The position numbers were made by a program, and so were the translations under genes. Shown here one piece after another: positions 42,101 to 52,700 of a stretch of DNA of 64,000 nt; the stretch's first letter is position 1; each line of letters begins with the position of its first letter. The notes below the pieces were generated by a model. It had not been told where the DNA came from and ran no database searches. It was given only the letters and a program-made list of their open reading frames with translations. The stretch is from Alligator mississippiensis. Taxonomy: Eukaryota > Chordata > Crocodylia > Alligatoridae. The stretch is taken from NCBI RefSeq assembly GCF_030867095.1, contig NC_081833.1, positions 77,505,395-77,569,394 of the forward strand, in the 5' to 3' direction.

Positions 42101-45100
42101 CAGTCCAAAGCTCAGACGTCATGCAGTTGGTCTAATTTTGAACGTGCCAATTACTGCGCGAATGAGTTATGTGGCTGTCAGGACTGACCTGCAATGATCT
42201 GGATGCCAGTAGGAGGACTAAAAACTATGATTTTAACACACACGAGGGCAGTGTTGAAGTGCAATTTACAGCATGAGACAGGGAAACAGCCGATCACTCC
42301 CCGGGCTGGAAAATGTCCTCAGTGAGAAGATTCAGAAATGTATCCTGACCCTGTTGTTCATATCAAAGAGCAGAGTCTGAATCGGGTTACCCTGGGGGAG
42401 GGAGGTTGGCTATTCTGCCCTGGCTGCCACAAAATAAGTGCAGAGCAAAGCTCCATGCAGAACTAGGCCTTTGGCTGATCTCTCATGTGACAAAGCAGCG
42501 GGGTTCTGGGAAGCAAGTACCCCTCTTCTCATCAACAAGTCTTCACCTTCTCCAGGAGCTCCTCAGATGTTTCCGGCTTTTCTCGATGCAACTTTTTTAC
42601 AGAGGTAAGCAGAATGACTTTAATCAAACAATACATCCAGACAAGAATTACCAGGCTCTTTACAGTTAGCCGAGTTAAAAGGCTAGGATGCTGACAGCAC
42701 TGCAGCATACTAACCCCTATTGAAATGTGGCTCATGTCACGTGTCTCTTGTAATCTTAGCGACAGGACAGACGTCAGTAACAGCCGCTGCTTCACCACGG
42801 TTCCTCCGGCTTTCACTGTGCAAAGCCCTGCCATATTTGAAGAAGTATTATTTTCTTTTGCCATAGTCTGGAAATAATTAAGCCTATCACACCTAATATA
42901 AATGTGTACAAGGGAAATTTTGCACGCAATCCTTCATTTTTTTAAATGATGGTATGTGAACCAATTGCTAGGGAGTCCTGAATACTCTAACTCCTCCTTG
43001 CTGGCTCTGTCACTCCCTTCCTCCAAGCAGTGAAACCAAATCACAGAAGCCATTCAGTCCGAACCACTGTGATTGATCGGTATGTAAGAAAAGGGGGGAC
43101 AGTTCAGTGAACTGAAGTGCCGAGGCCTGTGATGAGCAGTGCTAAGAAGATGACCCCAGGTGAGAAGAGACAGAGCTGCCCTGCTCCCTACTGGAGACAG
43201 CCAAGAGATCATCATCTGAAGAGAAATGGGTGGGAATACAGAAATCTGAATCTGCATTGTAGAAGCTCCTCGACACACAGGCACAGGTGCAGGAGTCTGA
43301 ACTTGCCCTAACTACAAAGACAGACTCCACAGACCCTGTATATAGTATATAGTTTGGAGAAGCTTGTTTTGGCTTTTGTGCTTCTCCTGAAAAAATACAA
43401 AGCCTCCAGAGTCATCCTGGATGCAACACAAAGTCTGGAAACTACCGATATAGAAACATATTTGTATGCTGCAAGTCAGGGCTGCCCCACGTGCCCCCAG
43501 GCCATACGCTGCACCCGGGGCTGCCCCCCCAACCGTGCCACACACATGAACACTCCCCTCTTCCTCCCCCTCCCACCCTGTACCGTATCCCACCACACAC
43601 AGAGGCTCCCCCCGGCTGCATTGCGCTATGCCATGTGTAGGTGACCCCCCTGCACAGCGCATTGTGCTCCGCACCACCCCGAGGCAGAGCACAAGAGGTG
43701 GAGAAGGGAAGGGGAGCCTGGAGACTGACTGCCACAGGAGGGAGGGAGCCTGGGGGCCCCGAATGAACCCTCGCAGGCCGAGCACGGCCGGCCCATAGCT
43801 GCCACCTGGGCAGCACTGCTGTGAAGTAATGCAGCAGTAGATGCAGTTACGTAGCTATTAGCCTTCTGTAATTCAATTATGCTGCTGCAAAACAAACACA
43901 TTCATGGAGCTTGAAATAAGTTACACAAGATACAAGCAACGTACATGCTGTGTAGCATATGCCGTGCACAAATGAATATGTGCACAAGAGCACGCCCGGT
44001 GGGTAGCCACTTCCATTAACAGCCCACTCCATCCTGTCCAGTCAGCACAAGGAGAGCCCTGTGGCCCCTTCCGTGCCAGACAACTTGTGCCAAGTCGCGC
44101 ACCTTTTACTGCTGGAGGAAATGGTTCAGGTTATCTTTCTGCACTGCCCTTCTGATGGGTGAGTCACACACCAGGAAGGTATGCAACTGGAAAACCTAGG
44201 GGCCTTGGCTTGCTGACTCCTAGCTCAGAGTTCAGGCTGTTAGGGGAATGTCTGATGCGACTTCTCTCGTGAGTCTACGAGAAAGCCCAGAACCGGAACT
44301 GCGGCAGCGGTCGGCTGGCAAACGAGAGACTGGCAACTGCGCAGCCCAGGCTCCCGCACCCCTGCTTTTACTGTTTAACGGCGGTCATGCTCATAGGGGC
44401 AGTTTCCACACCGTCTGTTACACAACGGTCACAGCTTTCAGTGAACAGCATGTTGTGTTCAGGAGCAGTTCTGAGAATACAACGAACAGATCCGAGATAT
44501 GGAGGAACTTCAGAACAAGCCCTTGTTTTCAGACACACCATCCTTGGGCCGAGATTTCTCCCGCTTTGCCTGTTCGGGAAGGCGGGTAAAACTGCCCTTC
44601 CTCAGGTTAGAAAGCTGCTGTCACATAAGAAGTTTCGGGTTTCAGTACAAGCGGAGGAGCAGTTATGGAGAGGAGTTCAGAGCTATTGCGTCTCCCACCC
44701 TGAGGAACACGACTCAGCCACACGTGGAAAAGCTGGCTGCAAAATGAGGTCGATAACCCGCTGCGTGGGGCAGACGCGCCGCACAGTGACCCTTCCTCGG
44801 GCAGCGTGCGCTGGGCGGCGTTACCCAGGCGCATCTAAATGCTTCGAGAGACGGGGGTGGGGAGGGCCCAGGGCTCGCTCGATCTTATTCTGCTGCTCCC
44901 CAGGCCAGGAGTCCAAGCAGCACCGAGCCCTCCCGGGCGAGCCAGCCCCTGGAAGGCACGGCAAGCGAGAACTGCCCCGCAGCAGCCACGGCTCGGCCAG
45001 CGCAGGGCCCGCGGGCCAGGCGCCGCTGCGCGCAGGAGCCGCAGGGGCGCGCTCTCGTGGGACGGGGGCTGCGGCCCTTCTCGCCGGAGGCAGCGCGGGG

Positions 45101-45537
45101 CAGACAGAGACCGGGGATCGCCCACGCCGTGCGGGCCGAGCGAGAGGAGACGATACGGCAGCGCCCCGGGGGGGGGGGGGGGCCGCCCGCCCGCCCGGCT
45201 ACAATGGCTCTGTGTGCTCCGCCAGCTGAGCAGCCAGGAGCGGGGCGGGGCGGGGCGCGGCGCGGGCAGTCTTGTGATCCCGGCCCCGTGATGCAACCCC
45301 GGGAGCCCGCACGGCCGCATCCTGGCCCCCGCGCCGAGCAGCGCCAGGGCCCCGGCGGGGGCTGCGCGGGCCGCGTCTCGCGGAGGCAGGCGGGGTCCCA
45401 GCGCGGGAGCAGGGCTGCGGCGCTCCGGCCCGGCCCCCCAGCGCCCACCTGCCCCAGCGCCCGCACCGTCCCACCGCGGAGCGGGAACCCGCCGACCCCC
45501 GCGGCCGCCCGCCCGGCGCGGCCCCCGCCCCACTCAC
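39117..45537 (-). other. IST1 first intron
   Basis: This 6.4-kb intron separates the untranslated first exon from the ATG exon. Apart from the CR1 copy at 41285-41846 I see no coding exon or RNA gene. The part from about 42000 to 44000 is AT-richer and may contain old unclassified repeats. From 44800 on it merges into the CpG island. Confidence 0.65.
41285..41846 (+). mobile_element. Young 5'-truncated CR1 LINE in IST1 intron 1
   Basis: The sequence encodes a long open stretch from 41290 to 41844, including LVRPQLEYCVQFWAPQ, KLERVQRRATRMIRG, LGLFSVEKRRLRGDL, and VRALKVWNSLA, the C-terminal end of a CR1 reverse transcriptase. It finishes with a CR1 3' tail, GACTCAATGATCTTCCGAGG, then short ATCTATGAA repeats. 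The frame is essentially uninterrupted to the tail, so the insertion is relatively recent. The orientation is opposite to IST1. The 5' truncation is typical of LINE insertion. Confidence 0.93.
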
Positions 45538-45595
45538 CAGCGCGATCGCGCGGCACGACCCAAGATGGCAGCGCCGCGGCCTCAGCACCGACGCG
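45538..45595 (-). other. IST1: IST1 untranslated first exon and promoter core
   Basis: A GTGAGTG donor in the minus sense ends an exon at 45538 in the CpG island. CAAGATGGCAGCG at 45561 on the + strand is a YY1-type site of the kind often found at transcription starts. The far end of the exon is approximate. Confidence 0.6.
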
Positions 45596-46290
45596 GAGGG
45601 ATCCGCGCCGCAGCGGGTCGCCCGGCCCCGCCCCTGCCGGCCCTGCCCGCCGGCGGCCAGCGGCAGCTCCCGGCGCGGGGCGGGGCGGCCCCGCCAGGGG
45701 GCGTGACGGGCCGGGACTACTTTACCTGACGGAGGGATCAGCGGCGCGTGCTCGCACGCAGTGACGTTGCGGTGAGTCACGGCGGAACCGCCCCCCGCCC
45801 GGCCCAGCCGCCGCGCGCCCGCGGTCTGGGCGCTCCGCCCGCCCCGGCCCGGCCCGGCCCCGGCCAGCTGCGGCCCACTGACACCCAGCCCCGCCCCCTC
45901 CCGGATAGCCCCGCCCACTGGGGTAGCCCCGCCTCAGCCCCCGCCCACTGGGGTAGCCCCGCCCCAGCAGCCCGGAGCCCCGCCCACAGGGGTAGCCCCG
46001 CCTCCAGGCCGGAGCTGGGCACAGGCAGGCGCGGCCCTCCCCGCTCCCGCAGCGCCCAGCCCGGCTCGCTCCCGGCCGCGGCGGCAGAGCAGCAGCGCGA
46101 GCCGGGCCGCGGGGGCGCCGAGTCCGGGCCGGGCCGGGCCGGGCCGGGCCCCCGCGGGAAGGCGGCTGCGGCTGCGCCAGTGCGGGCCGCCCCGGAGCCC
46201 CGCGGGACGTGGCACGTGGGGGGCGGGGCCGTGCGGGCCGGGATGCGGTCTGCGCCGCGCGCCCCCGCGCCCGAGCCGCGCGCTCCCGCC
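45595..46290. promoter_or_regulatory. Bidirectional IST1-ZNF821 CpG-island promoter
   Basis: Roughly 700 bases of CpG-rich sequence separate the divergent IST1 and ZNF821 first exons, the same head-to-head arrangement as in mammals. GC boxes abound, including a repeat block at 45905-46013, and GGGCC pentamers recur near 46125-46150. A TGACGTTGCGGTGAGTCA stretch near 45760 resembles CRE and AP-1 elements. Confidence 0.75.
45905..46013. repeat. Tandem GC-box repeat in the IST1-ZNF821 promoter
   Basis: Three imperfect units of about 33-40 bases with core CCCGCCCACTGGGGTAGCCC (the third has ACAGGGG). Each unit holds two GC boxes, so the array is a ladder of Sp/KLF-type sites. Confidence 0.75.
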
Positions 46291-46370
46291 GCGCCGCCAT
46301 CTTCGCTCCGTCTGTCTGTCCGGCCGGTCCCTTTGTCCGCGCCCCGCGCCGCCGCCGCCGCCGCCTCACG
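46290..46370 (+). other. ZNF821: ZNF821 untranslated first exon
   Basis: GCCGCCATCTTCGCTCC near 46290 is followed by a pyrimidine-rich stretch and CGCCTCACG|GTGAGG at 46370. The next exon opens after a CCCCCAG acceptor at 46677 and carries the ATG at 46724. The 5' end is inferred. Confidence 0.55.
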
Positions 46371-46468
46371 GTGAGGGCCGGGCCGGGCCGGGCCGGGCCG
46401 GGCCGGGGACGCTCCCGCACGCGCGCCCGCCGGGGCGTCGCGAGGGCGCGCTGTCCACCGCCCGCCCG

Positions 46469-46494
46469 TCAGTCAGTCAGTCAGTCAGTCAGTC
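46469..46494 (+). repeat. (GTCA)n microsatellite
   Basis: Six perfect GTCA units in the short first intron of ZNF821. Confidence 0.9.
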
Positions 46495-46723
46495 CGTGCG
46501 GGGCGGGGCCGGGCCGGGCCGCGCCGCGTCCGTGGGGCCGTGCCGGGCCGTGCCTGTCCGCGGGGCCGGGCCGTGTCCGTGTCCGTGGGGCGGTGCCGCG
46601 GTGTCCGGCTGCCGGAGGCGAGGCGAGGCGAGGCGGGGCGGTGGCGGCGGCGGGTGACGCGCTCCTCTTGCCCCCAGGCGCGCGCGGTGCTGGGAGGCCG
46701 GCAGGCGCCGGGCGCAGGGAACC

Positions 46724-49700
46724 ATGTCCCGGCGGAAACAGACCACTCCGAACAAAGTGCACTGTGAGTACGGCGCCGCGCGGGGCCGGGCCCGGGGGAG
46801 GTGGCGGTGGGGAGCGGCCGTGGGGCCGGCGCAGGCCCGGGGCAGCAGCGCAGGCTGGCGCTGGGCGCTGGCGCGGCCTCGTTGCAGGAGACGCGGCGTC
46901 GTGGGAGGTGTCCTGAGTGTGCTGGGAGCCAGGGACGCCTGGGTTCGGCTTCCCGCTCGGCCGGACTCTGCGCGAGCCGCCCGTACCTCCGCTCGCCTGC
47001 GCCTGCGGCAGGGGCCGGGCCGGGCCGGGCCAGCGGCTGGCTGGTGGCTGGCGGGTGAGCGGAGGTACGAGGCGTTGGACTCTGCTCCCTTCCAGCTGGG
47101 AGAAAAGCCCTCTGTCTCTCAGCAGCGTCAAGCCCCAGCGTTTGATGCTGAGACAGTTGGAGCGGCTGCGTGTCAGCGCCGTGGGCAGACACGGACTGAG
47201 ATATCTGACGCTGGGAGGGAGACAGACCGACCGACCTGGCGGTGAATCGAGCGCTGCGCGTTGCTGGTGCCGACTGCCTCCGCGGGGCGGGGGAGCCGTG
47301 CAGCAGGGGCGCGCGCGGGGCCGGCCGGAGCCTGTCACGGCTGTGCTTTTCCTAGGGAAAGGTGGAGGCAGGCGGCATGCCGCGGGGCGGGGCGGGGCGG
47401 GGCAGGGCGCTGCTGGGGTGTGGTGACGGGTAGGGTCTGGGCCTGAGGGCTCGGCGCTAAGCTGTGTGAGCTCCAGTGACTGCCTGACTTTGCTGATGCT
47501 GCTGGCTTGCATGCCTCTGTTCCTCTCTGCTGTCTCTATGGGTAAGGCAATAGAAATGTACACGGGTGTCTGCAAAAGTCAGCACGTGTCTCGGACACTG
47601 AGACGCAGGCCTCGGATTGGGAGGCGGAAGCGCACGCGGTCCCACCTGGGTAGGGGAGGGGAGGGAGGGCGAGAGCTTTCCCCAGGGGCAGTGCTAAGGA
47701 TGCCTCCTCTTCCTGGCCTTCTGACTCTGCTTTCCACCTGAGCACTGCAGGTGTGACTAGCCTACAGCGCGTTAACGCCTAGGCCTTGCCTCCACTGGAG
47801 AAACGGGGCGCTGACCATGGTGCAGCTCTCCTGGCATGGCAGTAACGCACCCCGTGTCCCTGCACATGCTGTCCCCAACAGCGTACGGGCACCGCAGCTG
47901 TCGTCTGGATTAGATCTGCTTTGAGCACAGGGTCTCCAGCCTGCTGGCATCCTTCAGCAGGGCCAGTGTGGATGGAGATGTGATGCAAGAGCTCTAACAA
48001 CGCGAACAGGAGCCCCGCACTGCTTAGGCCCGTGTCTGCACTATGCTGTATGGGGCCAAGCTGTCCAGGAGCTAGGAACTCCTGCAGTAGCACTGCACAC
48101 ATTAAGGAGTTCAGCTGTGCACTATTTCCACAGCAAACGTCGTCTTCTGTTTCTGAAAACACAACTGATTCGATCACCAGCTTGTCTCGGAGGAGACCAT
48201 CTGATAAACATGCTGCCAGCTGGCGTGAGACTGACATATGGCTCTGGTAGCCACCTGGGGAGAGGTCTGGGACCAGTTGAACCCTTTCACATGCATTACA
48301 CTAGCCTAAAGCCAGATATCCGAGTACCAGTGTGAGAGAAGCATCGGCCGGAGCAGCAGGCAGCACTACAAGCGCACGAAGGAGTGGAATGGGCTGTACA
48401 GAGCCCAGGGCGATGCTGGTCTCTCGGGTGCAGAGTAGAAACCTTACCTGTCTCACAATATTCAGCAAGTGACTAGGGCTCGCCAGCCAAGCATCTGAAG
48501 AATGCAGGACTGCTGTGCAGGGCAGCATGACTGTGGAGAGCACCAGCTCGCAGACGGTGTGAACCAGCAGGATGCAGTCAGGCATGTTACTGCAATTTCT
48601 TCTCAGGGAAAGATGGTTTGTGAGGAGGAGCTGGGACAGCAGGTATGCGGCCTTTTATGTGATACCTACCACTACGGTGCGACTTTGCAAGCTGGGGGCT
48701 GGGAGGAGTTCTCCAAAGTTCCTAGGAGCACCACCGTTCACCGTTCAACTGGCAGAGCCGCAAGAAGGCAGAAGTCTCTGCCTCTGCACCTGCTGGGCCA
48801 GTCCACATTCCCTTTTCCATCAGCCTCTGGATAAGTGACAGCTGCAAGTCCCTCCCCAGCCTGCCTGGTTCAGTCCCCCATTGTCTCCAGGCTCGCCCTC
48901 CTCCCTCCTTAACCCTGCATTTTCAACCATATGGCCTGCTGTGCCCAATTAGTACAGACCTACTTTAATTGGCAAGCATTGCCACCGGATGAGCAGCCTT
49001 AGTGGGTACACTCAGGTGGCTGGAAAATGGGGGGAAAAATTCAAACCATCACAGAAACCACAAGACAAATGAGCATAACTGCAAGTCATCATCTTGTGTG
49101 CTATGGCCAACGCATCCACATGTGACTGCATCCAGTGCCCCTTTACAGGTCGGCAGCCACTAATTCATAAATCGCTTTTAACATACTTCATTTTGTTTTG
49201 CATTTAGTGCATGAAATACAATCGTACGTAGAAAAGCAGTGCACAGCTCATGCAAGCTCTAATACCAGGACAGGATGGCCACATGCTGCCTCCTCCATGC
49301 TGACTGAGAATATCTGGTGCAGGTGTATTCCTCTTGCAGATTAAAACCAAATCTATTCAGTTTAGCTGTTACTTTTCCCCAGTTGTCAGGATTTATATAG
49401 GAACACCTTCCTACACAAGTAATCCTCCTAGCATCAATCTTTATGGCTGCCCTAATTACTTCCAACTATGCAGAAGACCACCACTACCTCCCCTACAGAC
49501 TCCCCTGTTCTTATCCAAACCCACAGCTCTGCTGCAGGAGTCAGTCTTTTCCTTCTTCCCTCAGCTGCTTTTGTCTTTCTTGCTGGGACTCTGCAAAATG
49601 GTGCGCTCGGGGTGTCTGCAGTAAGTTCCACTTGCCAACTTCCTGGTCGCATTTGCCTGATGCCGTCGTCACATGAACTCTCCATTCCCATCTCTTGTTC

Positions 49701-52700
49701 TTGTAAGTGCAGCGTGTGAATTCTGCTTTGTCTGTCAGCTGCGGCTGGAGGAGAAGGGCTTCATGGCTTCAGAAACTGAGCAGAAATTGTTACTCTTACT
49801 ACACTCCTTGACACTAAAAGCACTACATGAGTATTGCTGTGGTTATTGACTCTTCAATTGTCACTTTCATTTCAGAGACTCCTAAACCACTGTGGACATC
49901 CCAGAATAGGCACAAAGGCAGTGGATTGGAACCACAATGGTGGAAAGCCTTGCAAATTTCAGGTCCAGGAAAAGGAAATGCAGAAGCCCTACGTGAAGAG
50001 CGACTCCAAACACTTGTCCTACAAGGGAATAAAGTGCTCGTCTTTGAGAGACCTGTCAGGTTCAGCAGGAAGGCAAGGGAACCTTGCTGGCCTTTTTCCC
50101 AGAAGTAGCAAGAGCTGTGTCCTGCATTTGCATGGATCAGAGAGATGACGACTGTGGAAAAGAATTGTTGCCTGCCACATCGATTCTCCACCTGGTTCTG
50201 GCTGCTGCACGTCCCTCCTGCACAGTCTCAGAGGCTGCCCCTACTCTCGGCTGTCCTGCTCCTTCACAGGATTGTGGAGAGAAGAACCCAAGGGAAGAGG
50301 CTTTTTCATGAAGTTTCTCTGTCTCTAGCTGTCTGTAATTCAAGCATAGCTGCTGGGTTTGGCGCTGCAGTTAGCTGTGTTTAATAAAGAAACTTCTGGA
50401 GGAGGGCCTGCCATTGCAGCATCATGCATGCTGTCCTCTCCTGACACTGCTCCCTTTCCAAAGGGAAGCAAACATCACTGAAGCAGGAGAGGTGTAAATG
50501 CACAAACAGTATAACCCTGCCATTGCCAATCACAGAAAAGCAGCAGCTGGTTCCTCCATTACCAACAGTGCACTCTTCTAAACTCCTTAGAGACCAGGCC
50601 AGTGGGGTATGTGGGGAGAAATGTGGCCCCAGGAACACTCAGAGTTCAAACGAAACATTCCTGCCTCTATTCTCAACTGCATATGTTTGCTCTGAACGTG
50701 TGCAACCCTAACACACTGCTGGCGTGGGCAGAATGCCAAGAGCATGCAGCACCAACGCAAGGAACGGCTGTAAGTTGTACTGCCTCCGCGCTTCACTGCT
50801 GCTGGGAGGCACCGCCTTGGCTTCACATGCGTAACAGGGCAGTGGGCAAGCATCACTGCCTTGCTCTATGACTGCTGCCAGTGCTGTTCACAGGAATCAT
50901 GTCCTGTGCTCTGCCCACTCCTGTGAAGTACCAGGCTTTGGAAACTGACATCATACCTTTGTCCACTCATTCTGCATACTTGATAAGGAACCTGCCACAA
51001 CAGGCCTATAAGGCCTGCTTCCCCAGGGACCACAACCCATCGCAGGCTTGGGGGAGGGAGGGAAGAGGACAGCACAGACATGTGCTTCCCCCAGTAGCTC
51101 TAGCACTGTGGAACTGCTTGCTGATGCACCCCTGCAGCACACCACAGACCTGGTTCCAGAATGATTCCCCCTGGCTGGCAGCCACTCGGTAGCAAGGTAC
51201 CAGCAGGTGATCAGTGTATTTTCCCTGGGGCTCTTCGTGGTCTGTTGAGATCAGCAACAGAGGTGCTGAAATGCTGCAGTACCTGCTGATTGCCCCAGGC
51301 CTCGAACAACTCGGTTCTGCAAGTCTGAGTTATCACAACACGCACGTGGCTCCATCCTTTCACTTGCACTGTGCACAATTGTGTGCTACTGGGGTGTGTG
51401 TGCCTGTGTTGCAAGTTACCCTAGGCACTGCTGCTTTCAGTAGCCAGCACCACCAGAACACCCTCCACCACATCTTCTAAGACAAGGCCTTGTGGCATTC
51501 GCTTCTGTCCTCTTGACTCCAAAAGCTCCAGCAGAAACCTTTCATGATAAAGTGCACATCCTGACCTTCCCTTCTGAGAGAAGCAGGAGGGAGCAATAGT
51601 ACCCCGAGGTGCCAGGAGCTTCCAGGATTCCAGTTCAGCCTTTTCTTCCATAGTGCCCCTGGCATGTCTGAAGGCCTTCTGCAATCTCCCACAAGTCACT
51701 GCTTCCTGAAGCTGTGCCAGTTGCTCTGGGATATGTGCTAGGAAAGGAGCACAAGCGCAGCGGCGGAGCAGAATGGGGACTGAAGCAGTCTGGCTAGCAT
51801 GGAGCACCAGACCAATGGTGCTTACCCTGCTATATGCCACAGGGCTGGCTCTCTGTGGGGCAGTTTTCTCATTGTATTGGGACCAGCTGTGGCTCCAAGG
51901 TTAAAGCTGAATTTCCCACTTAAAGCAGAGGTTTGGCTTTGTCACATATGAAAAGTACTTTGTGTCTGCCTCTGTGCTACCGTATTTGCTCTTTGAATAA
52001 CTATGGCATTTCCTAAGACTTTACCAGTAAATCTATCAATCAGAGTTTAATTTATTAAGAACTATTTCACTGATATTTAGAACCCTACAGCAGACCTTTT
52101 TTCTGTCCTGAGCGATTTCAGCTCAAACTGCAGATTCTTGGATCTGGAGCAATGGTAGTTTTTACAAGTAAATTTTTACTTCCAAAACAGTCAGTTTCTT
52201 CCCCGCTGTCCTTCTAACTGCAAGTTTGGTTGGTTGGCAGAAGCTGCAAATGTTTCCTTTCAGAGCAACGCAAGTAGTTTCCAATGCATCTTTGCTCATT
52301 GCACTCAGTGAGCCTGAACTTATACACAGGGCATCCTTGGCAAGGATGCCAACTTCCTCTATTCACTTTCTCCTCCAAGTGTCCTCCTCTGTCTTCTGTC
52401 CATGTTGGGTGGCACCAACCTCCTTGAGGGCAGCTTGGCTTCACTCCCATGGAGAACAAAGGAAGGCTTTGATGATCCTTGCTATGGGAAGCCACTGCCT
52501 CAGTCCCACTGAGAGCAATGGGACATGGTAACCATTGTGCACAAGGGCACTTCCTCAGGAGCTTCTCAGAAAAAGCATTTTTATACATCCAGCCTCAGGG
52601 GAGGGACCCATTTCTGTTACGAAGATAAGGACAAAAAAGCACAACCCAAGATACTTTTAAAGAACTAACTCACCAGAGCTGCACCAGATCCACTCAACAG

